From Agrococcus sp. (GTDB taxonomy: Bacteria; Actinomycetota; Actinomycetes; Actinomycetales; Microbacteriaceae), in contig JAPSJX010000016.1 of assembly GCA_031178105.1 (NCBI GenBank), forward strand, positions 1 to 35,745: 35,745 nucleotides of DNA, in the 5' to 3' direction. The notes beneath the pieces are model-generated. The model had not been told where the DNA came from. It saw nothing but the letters and a program-made list of their open reading frames with translations, and made no database searches. A program made the position numbers and the translations under genes. Positions 6,883-14,171 of the stretch are shown here, in pieces; position 1 is the stretch's first letter; every line of letters begins with the position of its first letter.

Positions 6883-7337
6883 TGCGCCTCGAGGTGCCGG
6901 TGCAGGTGCGCTGGTCCGACCTGGATGCGTACGGTCACGTCAACAACGCCTCGCTGCTGACCCTCCTCGAGGAGGCGCGCGTCACGGCCTTCTGGGCGGG
7001 CGGCCCGGAGGGGTCGCCGGACACGGCGATCATCGACGCGGGCCCGGGGGCGTCGAGCATCACCGTGATCGCGCGCCAGGAGTCGGAGTACCTCGGGCAG
7101 ATCCCGCACCACCGGCAGCCGATCCGCGTCGACATCTGGGTCGGGCACATGGGCGGCGCGAGCATGCAGGTCTGCTACGAGGTGCGCTCGCCGGATCGGG
7201 CCGAGCTGTATGCGCGCGCCGCGACGACCGTCGTGATGCTGGATGCCGCGACGGGCTTCCCCCGGCGGCTCACGGACGCGGAGCGCGCGGCCTGGCAGCC
7301 GTACCTCGAGGCACCGGTCCAGTTCCGGCGCGGCTAG
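6882..7337 (+). CDS. Acyl-CoA thioesterase, hotdog fold (4-hydroxybenzoyl-CoA thioesterase family)
   Basis: 151 residues. The N-terminal VRWSDLDAYGHVNNASLLTLLEEAR is the diagnostic hotdog motif, with the catalytic Asp in WSDLDAYGHVNN. The rest (VIARQESEYLGQI, VDIWVGHMGGASMQVCYEV, AATTVVMLDAATGFPRRL) follows the same fold. It would hydrolyse an acyl- or aryl-CoA in the cytosol, and the natural substrate is unknown. The ATG overlaps the ettA stop (TGATG), so translation is coupled to ettA. This pairing appears purely genomic, and no functional link is evident. Confidence 0.92.
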   Translation: MRLEVPVQVRWSDLDAYGHVNNASLLTLLEEARVTAFWAGGPEGSPDTAIIDAGPGASSITVIARQESEYLGQIPHHRQPIRVDIWVGHMGGASMQVCYEVRSPDRAELYARAATTVVMLDAATGFPRRLTDAERAAWQPYLEAPVQFRRG

Positions 7338-7343
7338 CCTCGC

Positions 7344-7349
7344 TAGGCT
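7344..7349 (+). promoter_or_regulatory. Possible -10 box of mmsA
   Basis: TAGGCT overlaps the right arm of a small dyad CTAGC-CTC-GCTAG (7334-7346) at the end of the thioesterase gene. The start ATG 7389 follows after 39 nt, with GAGGAG as ribosome-binding site. Confidence 0.4.
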
Positions 7350-7388
7350 GGCGGCGCAACGATGCCACCACGCCGAGGAGCTCCCACC

Positions 7389-8915
7389 ATGACCGACACC
7401 GCCGTCGACACCTCGACCCCGACCGCCGCACCCGCCTCGATCCCGCACTGGATCGCCGGCCGTCGCCAGCACGGGTCGGGCCGCACCGCGCCGGTCTTCA
7501 ACCCCGCGCTCGGCACCGCGGTGAGCGAGGTCGCGCTCGCGAGCGCCGACGAGGTCGCCGAGGCGATCGCGTCGGCGAAGGCGGCGTACCCCGCCTGGCG
7601 CGACCTCTCGATCGCGAAGCGCCAGGCGATCATGTTCCGCTTCCGGGAGCTGATCGTCAGCCGCAAGGACGACCTCGCGCGGATCATCACGCGCGAGCAC
7701 GGCAAGGTGCACGCCGACGCGCTCGGCGAGATCGCGCGGGCGATCGAGGTCGTCGAGCTCGCGACGGCGTTCCCGCTGCTGACGAAGGGCGAGTACTCCG
7801 AGAACGCGTCGACCGGCGTCGACGTCTATTCGCTGCGCCAGCCGCTCGGCGTCGTGGGAATCATCAGCCCGTTCAACTTCCCGGCGATGGTGCCGCTGTG
7901 GTTCGCGCCGATCGCGCTCGCCTCGGGCAACTGCGTCGTGCTGAAGCCGAGCGAGAAGGACCCCTCGGCCTCGGTGTTCATCGCCGAGCTCTACCAGGAG
8001 GCGGGGCTGCCGGACGGCGTGCTCACCGTCGTGCACGGCGACAAGGAGGCCGTCGACACGCTGCTGACGCATCCGGACGTCGAGGCGATCTCGTTCGTCG
8101 GCTCAACCCCGATCGCGAAGTACGTCTACGAGACCGGGTCGAAGCACGGCAAGCGGGTGCAGGCGCTCGGCGGCGCGAAGAACCACATGCTCGTGCTGCC
8201 CGACGCCGACCTCGACGTGACCGCCGATGCGGCCGTCAACGCAGGCTTCGGCTCGGCGGGGGAGCGCTGCATGGCGATCTCGGTCGTGGTCGCGGTCGAC
8301 GCGATCGCCGACGAGCTCTCGGCGAAGATCGCCGAGAAGATGGGTGGCATCCGCACCGGCGACGGCACGCGCGACAACGACATGGGGCCGCTCATCACCG
8401 GCGCGCACCGCGACAAGGTCGTGGGCTACATCGAGACTGCGGCGACGGACGGCGCCGAGGTCGTGGTCGACGGGCGCGATCCCGAGGTCGACGGCGACCC
8501 GAACGGCTTCTGGCTGAAGCCCACGCTCATCGACCGGGTGCCGACCGCATCCTCTGCCTACCGCGAGGAGATCTTCGGACCGGTGCTCTCGATCGTGCGC
8601 GTCGCCTCCTACGAGGAGGGGCTCGCGCTCATCAACGACAACCCGTACGGCAACGGCACGGCGATCTTCACGAACGACGGCGGGGCTGCGCGCCGCTTCC
8701 AGAACGAGGTGCAGGTCGGCATGGTCGGCATCAACGTGCCGATCCCGGTGCCGGTCGGCTACCACTCCTTCGGCGGCTGGAAGCAGTCGATCTTCGGGCA
8801 GGGCAAGGCGTACGGCAAGCACGCGTACGACTTCTACACGCGCGAGAAGGTCGTCACGAGCCGGTGGCTCGACCCGAGCCACGGCGGCCTGAACCTCGGG
8901 TTCCCCTCGAACTGA
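7389..8915 (+). CDS. mmsA: CoA-acylating methylmalonate-semialdehyde dehydrogenase
   Basis: A 508-residue NAD-dependent aldehyde dehydrogenase that oxidises (methyl)malonate semialdehyde to propionyl- or acetyl-CoA plus CO2 in valine, pyrimidine or inositol breakdown. The N-terminal HWIAGRR, SPFNFPAMVPLW, LKPSEKDP, SFVGSTPIAKYVYE, ALGGAKNHMLVLPDADL and GSAGERCMAISV with catalytic Cys294 are specific to this subgroup. A C-terminal FGGWKQSIFGQ is also present. The start at 7389 is chosen because GAGGAG lies 7 nt before it. An upstream in-frame ATG at 7362 lacks such a site. No valine- or inositol-degradation partners are next to it, and it is followed by its own hairpin. Confidence 0.95.
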   Translation: MTDTAVDTSTPTAAPASIPHWIAGRRQHGSGRTAPVFNPALGTAVSEVALASADEVAEAIASAKAAYPAWRDLSIAKRQAIMFRFRELIVSRKDDLARIITREHGKVHADALGEIARAIEVVELATAFPLLTKGEYSENASTGVDVYSLRQPLGVVGIISPFNFPAMVPLWFAPIALASGNCVVLKPSEKDPSASVFIAELYQEAGLPDGVLTVVHGDKEAVDTLLTHPDVEAISFVGSTPIAKYVYETGSKHGKRVQALGGAKNHMLVLPDADLDVTADAAVNAGFGSAGERCMAISVVVAVDAIADELSAKIAEKMGGIRTGDGTRDNDMGPLITGAHRDKVVGYIETAATDGAEVVVDGRDPEVDGDPNGFWLKPTLIDRVPTASSAYREEIFGPVLSIVRVASYEEGLALINDNPYGNGTAIFTNDGGAARRFQNEVQVGMVGINVPIPVPVGYHSFGGWKQSIFGQGKAYGKHAYDFYTREKVVTSRWLDPSHGGLNLGFPSN

Positions 8916-8931
8916 GATCCGCTGGAGCCGA

Positions 8932-8962
8932 GCGACGGCACCGCTTCCAAGGGTGTCGTCGC
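8932..8962 (+). terminator. Hairpin terminator after mmsA
   Basis: GCGACGGCACC (8932-8942) pairs with GGTGTCGTCGC (8952-8962) through 11 bp with one G-T wobble and a 9-nt loop, 17 nt after the stop codon. Confidence 0.65.
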
Positions 8963-9054
8963 CGGATGGGTCGGCCACGGAGTCCCGTCGGCGCGCGCTC
9001 CCGTCTCCTCAGGCCCGCTCGCGTGCTCGAGCGGCGCGCCGCCGACCTGCTCGC

Positions 9055-9439
9055 CTAGGTCGACCGGGGCGCCTCGAAGGACTCGACGTCACGGCGGATG
9101 AAGTCGTCGACCCGGATCATGTCGAAGGGGAACTCCCGCTGCAGATCGGTCGGGTCCAGGGTCTGGTCCGTGGTCTGAAGCATGACGTACCTCGCCACAT
9201 CCGCCGCTGCGATGAAGTTGAGCGGATTGACTCCGGCGCCCACGATGGTGACCCTGCCCGTCTTGAGGAGCGGCAAGCCGATGAGCTGGTGAGCGTGCGT
9301 CTCCATGTAGGCGGTCGGGCGGGCCGACCGATAGACGCCCGAGCCGACGAGCAGCTGCGCGGACCGGGAAGCCGGCTTCCAGCGCCAGGCGGACGGTCTC
9401 TCGCCCGAGATTCCCGGACGCTCCCACCACCAGGATCAT
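9055..9439 (-). pseudogene. Remnant of an NmrA-like NAD(P)-binding protein with internal deletion
   Basis: From ATG 9439 (AGGAGGGG just upstream) the frame reads MILVVGASGNLGRETVRLAL, a Rossmann GxxGxxG start. After about 30 residues it leaves the family pattern. In another frame, from about position 9330, the characteristic RPTAYMETHAHQLIGLPLL, GRVTIVGAGVNPLNFIAAADVARYV begins and runs to a TAG at 9055. Full NmrA-like proteins are about 280-300 residues. Here the centre (substrate region, perhaps 80-100 residues) is missing and the frame is shifted. The end is also short. The -35 and ribosome-binding site remain, so decay is recent. The surviving pieces cannot form a working domain. Confidence 0.8.
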
Positions 9440-9496
9440 CCGAACCCCTCCTCGCGATCGGATGCCCGGCCCGCGCGCGCCGGCCGGTGGAGGTCC

Positions 9497-9525
9497 CATA
9501 TCGATACCCGGTGGAACGCTGTCAA
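9497..9525 (-). promoter_or_regulatory. Promoter of the NmrA-like pseudogene
   Basis: On the minus strand a perfect TTGACA (9525-9520) is followed by 17 nt and GATATG (9502-9497), 57 nt before the start codon. The rest of the gap 9526-9628 shows no gene. Confidence 0.45.
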
Positions 9526-9628
9526 CCCCTCGCGGGGATGGCGATCGTCCGTCGCGCTCGAGGTGATCCGCAAGGCTTCCGTCGACCGATGTCCGGTCGA
9601 GGATGAGCCCTGACGGTGTACTCCGGCG

Positions 9629-10198
9629 TCAGCGGCGGATCGCCAGGATCACCGAGGTGCCGAGCTCGCCCGTCGCCGGGTTCACCTCGTCCTCGACGTG
9701 GCGCGCCTCGACGACCATGCCGAGCCGCTCGGCGACGCGCCGCGACGCGACGTTCTCCTCGTCGAGGTGCGCGATGACGCGGTGCGCGCCCATCGCCCAC
9801 GCGAGCTCGAGCGCGGCGCGGGCCGCCTCCGTCGCGATGCCCTTCCCCTGCGCCTCGGCGGCGACCATCCAGCCGAGCTCCGCCTGCCGGCTCCGCAGGC
9901 TCGTGATGCGCACCATGAGGTCGCCGACGAGCACGCCGTCGTGCTCGATGCCGAGCTGCGCGGCGTCGCCGTCGCGCAGGATCACCGGCGCGCCGCCGGC
10001 CGTCCACGCCATGAGCTCGGCCTCCGTCTGGTTCGGGGTGTAGGTCCATCGGCGCTGGCCGGGCGCGTTCCGGTAGCCGCGCACGGCATCGATGTCGTCC
10101 GGCCGCAGCGCGCGGACGATGAGCCGCTCGGTGCGCAGCGGCAGCGCGCCCCGGAGCGCGCGCATCGCGTCGGCGGGCGCGATGGGCTGGACGCTCAT
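9629..10198 (-). CDS. GNAT family N-acetyltransferase (RimJ/RimL type)
   Basis: 189 residues. The opening LRTERLIVRALRPDDIDAV, the central LGIEHDGVLVGDLMVRI, AELGWMVAAEAQGKGIATEAARAALELAWAMGAHRV (acetyl-CoA pyrophosphate loop, Q-x-x-G-x-A-like) and ENVASRRVAERLGM are the RimL-like acetyltransferase pattern. It transfers acetyl from acetyl-CoA to an amine, and the target is unknown. The ATG overlaps the tesB stop by ATGA (10198-10195), so it is translationally coupled to the thioesterase gene. Confidence 0.93.
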   Translation of the reverse strand: MSVQPIAPADAMRALRGALPLRTERLIVRALRPDDIDAVRGYRNAPGQRRWTYTPNQTEAELMAWTAGGAPVILRDGDAAQLGIEHDGVLVGDLMVRITSLRSRQAELGWMVAAEAQGKGIATEAARAALELAWAMGAHRVIAHLDEENVASRRVAERLGMVVEARHVEDEVNPATGELGTSVILAIRR

Positions 10199-11079
10199 CG
10201 CCCGGCCGGCTCCGACGGCACCCGCACCATGCCCTCCTGGGCGATGGTCGCGACGTGCGTGCCGTCGGCGGCGTAGACGAAGCCGTTCGCGAGCCCGCGA
10301 CCGCCGCCGGATGAGATCGTCTCGAGCTCGAGCAGCAGCCACTCGTCGACGCGCGCGGGGCGGTGCCACCACACGGCGTGGTCGAGGCTCGCGGCCTTGA
10401 GCCCCGGCGTCGCCCACGCCGCGCCGTGCATGCGCACGATCGGCTCGAGGATCGCGTAGTCCGAGAGGTAGGCGAGGGCGGCGCGGTGGAGCGCGTCGTC
10501 GTCGGGGAGGGCGTCCTTCGCCCTGATCCACACGTGCTGCTTGCCGTGGCGGGGGCGCACCGGATCCGGGACGTAGACCGGTCCTTCGACGTGGCGGATG
10601 TCGAAGGGCCGCGCGATGACCGAGCGCGCCTGCGGGTGACCGGCGTAGGGCGCGAGCAGGTCCTCCGAGCTCGGCAGCTCCTCCGGCGCGGGCAGTCCCG
10701 TCGGAGCCGCATGCTGCGAGCTCGGGCCGTCGTCGAGGTCCTGGAACGACGAGATCATCGACATGATCGGCATGCCCTGCTGGTACGCCTGCACGCGTCG
10801 GGTCGAGAACGACCGGCCGTCGTGGATGCGCTCGACCGCGAACGTGATCGGCAGCTCGACGTCCCCCGGGCGCACGAAGTAGCCGTGGACCGAGTGGATG
10901 GGCCGAGGTGCGTCGACCGTGCGCTGCGCCGCCACCACGGCCTGCGCCATCACCTGGCCGCCGAAGACGCGGCCGAACGGCATCGGATGGCTCGCGCCCG
11001 TGAAGATGTCCTCGCTCGTCCGCGCGCCGGTGTCCTCCAGGGCGAGGGTCTCCAGCAGGATGCGGATGCGCTCGGTCAT
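10195..11079 (-). CDS. tesB: Acyl-CoA thioesterase II
   Basis: 294 residues with the double-hotdog fold of TesB. Visible are GRVFGGQVMAQAVVAAQRTV, VHSVHGYFVRPGD-like (IHSVHGYFVRPGD), DGRSFSTRRVQAYQQG and, in the second hotdog, KAASLDHAVWWHRP with the catalytic Asp. A C-terminal THVATIAQEGMVR supplies the conserved Gln. It cleaves fatty acyl-CoA to free acid and CoA. Length matches the family (about 286-300). GAGAGGA precedes the ATG on the minus strand. It is divergent from the gene at 11132, with which it seems to share an overlapping -10 region. Confidence 0.96.
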   Translation of the reverse strand: MTERIRILLETLALEDTGARTSEDIFTGASHPMPFGRVFGGQVMAQAVVAAQRTVDAPRPIHSVHGYFVRPGDVELPITFAVERIHDGRSFSTRRVQAYQQGMPIMSMISSFQDLDDGPSSQHAAPTGLPAPEELPSSEDLLAPYAGHPQARSVIARPFDIRHVEGPVYVPDPVRPRHGKQHVWIRAKDALPDDDALHRAALAYLSDYAILEPIVRMHGAAWATPGLKAASLDHAVWWHRPARVDEWLLLELETISSGGGRGLANGFVYAADGTHVATIAQEGMVRVPSEPAGR

Positions 11080-11116
11080 GCGGGTCCTCTCGACGGTGCC
11101 GGGTGCGGGGCCGCTC

Positions 11117-11123
11117 TAGTCTA
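11117..11123. promoter_or_regulatory. Overlapping divergent -10 boxes (tesB / 11132 gene)
   Basis: TAGTCTA reads TAGTCT on plus (11117-11122) and TAGACT on minus (11123-11118). Plus transcription would begin about 3 nt before ATG 11132. Minus transcription would give tesB a leader of about 32 nt that contains its ribosome-binding site. Confidence 0.45.
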
Positions 11124-11131
11124 GGGAGCGC

Positions 11132-11746
11132 ATGCACGCCATCCTCGCCCTCGACGACCGCTCCCGCGCAGACCTCATCCTGCTGCTCGACCGGGCCGCG
11201 GTGTTCGGCGACGGCTCCGTGCGGCTCGTCGCCGACGGCGAGGTGGCGCTGCTCACGACACCGATGGCCGCCGCGAGCGGCCTGCTCGACACCGGTCCCA
11301 CCGTGCTCGTCGCACGCGCGTCCCGCATGCGGGAGCCGGCCCGCTTCGACGGCGTCGTCCCGCTCGCGGCGCTGCGCGACGCGCTGCGCGAGGGCGCCGA
11401 CGTCGAGGTGCCGGATGCGATCGGCCGGCCGGCGTGGGCCGCGGTGTCGCCGCCGCGCTCCGGCTGGGCGCACGGCGGCGACGTCGCCGCCGATGCCGTG
11501 CGCGCGCTCGCGACGCAGGCCGCCGCCGACGTCGAGGCCGCGCTGCCGCGCTCGCCCGGCGAGGCGGTGCGCCGCCGCGCCGAGCGCGCCGTCTGGTCGC
11601 GCGCGGTCGACCCGAGCGGGCTCACCGCGGGCCAGGCGACGGCGCTCGTGGCGATGCGCTTCCTCGGCGACGCGGCGGTGCGGGTGACGTCCGCGGGCGG
11701 CTGGACCCGCGCCTCCGGTCGCGCCGGCGAGGTCCTCGCCCGCTGA
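11132..11746 (+). CDS. Protein of unknown function
   Basis: 204 residues, no signal peptide or membrane helix. The first half is compact (MHAILALDDRSRADLILLLDRAA, DGSVRLVADGEVALLTTPMAAASGLLDTGPTVLVARA). The second half is Ala-rich and probably helical (GGDVAADAVRALATQAAADVEAAL, SPGEAVRRRAERAVWSRAV). The end resembles a helix-hairpin entry (AGQATALVAMRFLGDAAVRVTSAGGWTRASG). Codon use and the promoter position favour this frame over the antisense ones. I do not recognise a family. The even mix of an N-terminal beta-rich part and Ala-rich tail suggests a conserved actinobacterial cytosolic protein rather than an enzyme, but this is a guess. It ends before a REP-like hairpin. Confidence 0.75.
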   Translation: MHAILALDDRSRADLILLLDRAAVFGDGSVRLVADGEVALLTTPMAAASGLLDTGPTVLVARASRMREPARFDGVVPLAALRDALREGADVEVPDAIGRPAWAAVSPPRSGWAHGGDVAADAVRALATQAAADVEAALPRSPGEAVRRRAERAVWSRAVDPSGLTAGQATALVAMRFLGDAAVRVTSAGGWTRASGRAGEVLAR

Positions 11747-11793
11747 CCCCCTCCGCCCCGCTGCTCCCGCCCGCGCGCGGAGCTCCCTCCGCG

Positions 11794-11882
11794 GGGTGGT
11801 CACGACACGCCGCCCGAGTACCGCCGGGTGGTCACGACACGCCGACAGGCCGGCCCGGTAGCGGCGTGTCGTGACCACCCGG
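11794..11882. repeat. REP-like element: two direct copies and one inverted copy of a 19-bp motif
   Basis: GGGTGGTCACGACACGCCG occurs at 11794-11812 and 11826-11844, and inverted at 11862-11880. The last two form a perfect 21-bp stem (11824-11844 with 11862-11882) with a 17-nt loop. It lies between the 3' ends of converging genes, so it may act as a bidirectional terminator. The rest of 11747-11932 shows no gene. Confidence 0.85.
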
Positions 11883-11932
11883 CTCAACCGCGGCAGCCGG
11901 AGGAGCACGTCGCCGCGCGGCAGGGAAGGCGC

Positions 11933-12358
11933 CTACGCGCCGAGCAGCGCCACGAGCCCTGGCGGGACGAGCTCGATCGTCGGATCGGCGAAGCGGTCCG
12001 GCTCGAGCCACCAGACCGGATGCCCGGCGTCGGTCGCGGCCGGCAGCGTCGCGTCCGGCGGCAGGTCGACCGCGAGGATCGCGACGCGCTCGTGCAGTTC
12101 GCGGCCCGCGAAGGCGAGCCGGTGCTCGAGCTCGCCGATGAGGCGGGGACGACGGGTCTCGACGCCGAGCTCCTCGCGCAGCTCCCGCACCACCGCATCC
12201 ATCGCCGACTCGCCCGGATCGATGCCGCCGCCCGGCGGCCGCACGAGCGTGCGCCCCGAGCCGGGCTCGACGGCGCTCGTGACGAGCAGCGCGCCGTCGT
12301 GCCGGCGGACGATGCCGATCGCGATCGCGCGGACGCCGGTGGCCGGCTGGGACGTCAC
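11933..12358 (-). CDS. NUDIX hydrolase
   Basis: 141 residues with the NUDIX box GGGIDPGESAMDAVVRELRE-ELGV, which fits GX5EX7REUXEEXGU. It hydrolyses a nucleoside diphosphate linked to another group, and the substrate is unknown. Family members here include MutT-like house-cleaning enzymes. The GTG start (12358) overlaps the App1 stop codon by GTGA, so it is the third gene of the SRAP-App1-NUDIX operon. The opening GVRAIAIGIVRRHDGALLVT and the GELEHRLAFAGRELHERVAILAV strand are typical of the fold. Confidence 0.93.
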   Translation of the reverse strand: MTSQPATGVRAIAIGIVRRHDGALLVTSAVEPGSGRTLVRPPGGGIDPGESAMDAVVRELREELGVETRRPRLIGELEHRLAFAGRELHERVAILAVDLPPDATLPAATDAGHPVWWLEPDRFADPTIELVPPGLVALLGA

Positions 12359-13392
12359 AGCACCTGCAGCTCGGGGAGCGACGCGAGCTCCTTCACGAGG
12401 CCGCCCCCGTTGGGCGACCACACCCACGGATGCATCGAGCGCGTCTCCGCGTGCTTGCGGCCACCGGCCAGCACCGCCTCCTGCGTCGACAGCTCGCGGA
12501 TCGCGACCGCGCGCACCGACGTCGGGTGCGCGTTCGCGAACTCGCCGTAGAGCTCCTCGTCGTGCTGGCCGTCGTCGCCGACGAGCAGCCACTGGATGTC
12601 GGGGAACTCGCGCGCGAGGCGGCGCAGCTGCGTGCGCTTGTGGTCCTTGCCAGAGCGGAAGAAGCGGTCGTGCGTGGGGCCCCAGTCGGTGAGCAGCATG
12701 CTGCCGGCGGGGTAGAGGTTGCGCGAGAGGAAGCGCGACAGCGCGGGCGCCGCGTTCCACGCGCCCGTCGACAGGTAGATGAAGGGGCTCCCCGGGTGCT
12801 GCTGCTTGATGCGCTCGTAGAGCACGGCCATGCCGGGCACCGGCGTGCGGCCGTGCTCGTCGAGCACGAACGCGTTCCAGGCCGCGAGCAGCGGGCGGGG
12901 GAGCGACGTCACCATGACGGTGTCGTCGATGTCGCTCACGACGCCGAAGCGGGTCTCGGGGTCCACGACGAGCACGGGCGCCACGACGGGCTCGGAGCCG
13001 GCGACCGAGACGATCAGCTCCCGCCATCCCGGCTCGAGCCGGATGGGCACGATCGCGTCGACGAGGCCGCCGCGGTCGGCGGTCACCACGTGCCGGTCGT
13101 CGCCCGCGGAAATCGTCACGTCGACGTCGTTGAGGGTGAGCGAGGTGAAGGAGCGCCAGCCGCGCACGTTCTCGTACTGCGCGCGCTGCTCGCCGCCCGG
13201 CTCGACGAGCAGCACGCGCGCGAGCACGCGCACCCAGCCGTCACCGCCGTAGCCCGGGTACGAGACGATCACGGGCAGCCGGCCCGTGCGCAGCGCACGC
13301 GCCTCGCGGTGCTCGTGCACCCAGTCCTCGATGCGAGCCGCGGTGTGCTTGATCGGCTCGGGGATCCGTGCGAGCGGATCGAGCTCATCCAT
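12355..13392 (-). CDS. App1-family phosphatase (phosphatidate phosphatase APP1 catalytic domain)
   Basis: 345 residues. The C-terminal half has the HAD-like DxDxT motif SDIDDTV (154-158), LSTGAWNAAPALSRFL, LTDWGPTHDRFFRSGKDHKRTQLRRL and LLVGDDGQHDEELYGEFA with the metal-binding Asp pair. In yeast App1 is a Mg-dependent phosphatidate phosphatase. Bacterial members are poorly studied. The N-terminal half (about 45-145) is a beta-rich domain with YPGYGGDGWVRVLARVLL, typical of this bacterial family. There is no signal peptide. It lies between the SRAP gene (35-nt gap) and the NUDIX gene (overlap). Confidence 0.93.
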   Translation of the reverse strand: MDELDPLARIPEPIKHTAARIEDWVHEHREARALRTGRLPVIVSYPGYGGDGWVRVLARVLLVEPGGEQRAQYENVRGWRSFTSLTLNDVDVTISAGDDRHVVTADRGGLVDAIVPIRLEPGWRELIVSVAGSEPVVAPVLVVDPETRFGVVSDIDDTVMVTSLPRPLLAAWNAFVLDEHGRTPVPGMAVLYERIKQQHPGSPFIYLSTGAWNAAPALSRFLSRNLYPAGSMLLTDWGPTHDRFFRSGKDHKRTQLRRLAREFPDIQWLLVGDDGQHDEELYGEFANAHPTSVRAVAIRELSTQEAVLAGGRKHAETRSMHPWVWSPNGGGLVKELASLPELQVL

Positions 13393-13427
13393 GCGTGACC
13401 TCCGAGCGCCGTGAACGATTCCCGACC

Positions 13428-14123
13428 CTACCCGGTGGTGCTTGCCGCGATGAGATCGGGTCCCTGCTCGCGCACGTTGCCGACCCGGCGGTCGACGACG
13501 TGCGAGGCGAGCGACGCCACGACGGAGGGCGCCTCGGCGACCACCGCTTCGAGCGCGGCCTCGCCGTCCTCGGTCGGATCGAGCCAGGCGTCGCGCATCT
13601 CGGGGGAGACGACTAGCGGCATCCGCTCGTGGATCGCGGCGAGGTCACCGGTCGAGGCGGTCGTGAGGATGCTCGTCGACAGCAGCCAGGTGCCGTCCGG
13701 CTGCTTCCACCACGCGTACAGGCCCGCGAACGAGATCGGCGCATCGCCGTGCACGTAGTGGGGCGTCTTCTCGTCGCCCTGGCGGTGCCACTCGAACCAG
13801 CCGTCGGCGGGCACGAGCGCACGGCGCTCGCGCACCGCGTCGCGGAACATCGGCTTCGCGGCCGCCGACTCGCTGCGGGCGTTGAAGGCGCGCACGCCGA
13901 CCGAGATGTCGTCGGCCCATGAGGGCACGAGTCCCCAGCGCGCTGCCTCGAGGCGGCGGATGGGCGGCGAGTCGTCGCGCGGGGCAGGCTCGACGACGAT
14001 CGGCACGGTCGTGGTCGGCGGGATGTTCCAGCTCGCCTCCGGTTGGCCGGGCCCGACCTCGTCGATCTCGAAGAGCGCGACGAGGTCGCTCGTCGGGGTG
14101 GCCATGACATACCGTCCGCACAT
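13428..14123 (-). CDS. SRAP/HMCES-type protein (SOS response-associated peptidase, YedK family)
   Basis: 231 residues. After removal of Met1 the second residue Cys (MCGRYVM) is the invariant nucleophile that forms a thiazolidine crosslink with abasic sites in single-stranded DNA. The other signature pieces are WNIPPTT, RWGLVPSWA, FNARSESAAAKPMFRDA, RRALVPADGWFEWH, YAWW and IHERMPLVV with the active-site His. Length is normal. The protein shields abasic sites at replication forks. It is the first gene of a minus-strand operon with App1 and NUDIX genes, divergent from TetR. No ribosome-binding site is obvious before ATG 14123, and a leaderless start is possible. Confidence 0.95.
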   Translation of the reverse strand: MCGRYVMATPTSDLVALFEIDEVGPGQPEASWNIPPTTTVPIVVEPAPRDDSPPIRRLEAARWGLVPSWADDISVGVRAFNARSESAAAKPMFRDAVRERRALVPADGWFEWHRQGDEKTPHYVHGDAPISFAGLYAWWKQPDGTWLLSTSILTTASTGDLAAIHERMPLVVSPEMRDAWLDPTEDGEAALEAVVAEAPSVVASLASHVVDRRVGNVREQGPDLIAASTTG

Positions 14124-14159
14124 GCTTGAAAGGGTCTCATCTTGCCAGGTGGGATGCGA

Positions 14160-14165
14160 CAGTAT
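14160..14165 (+). promoter_or_regulatory. -10-like box, leaderless tetR-type gene
   Basis: CAGTAT is followed by 6 nt and then ATG 14172, in the 48-bp gap shared with the SRAP gene. Confidence 0.35.
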
Positions 14166-14171
14166 GTGCTC

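Noticed and set aside
7362-7388. Earlier ATG for mmsA
   Set aside because: It lacks a ribosome-binding site, and GAGGAG precedes the ATG at 7389, where the family N-terminus starts.
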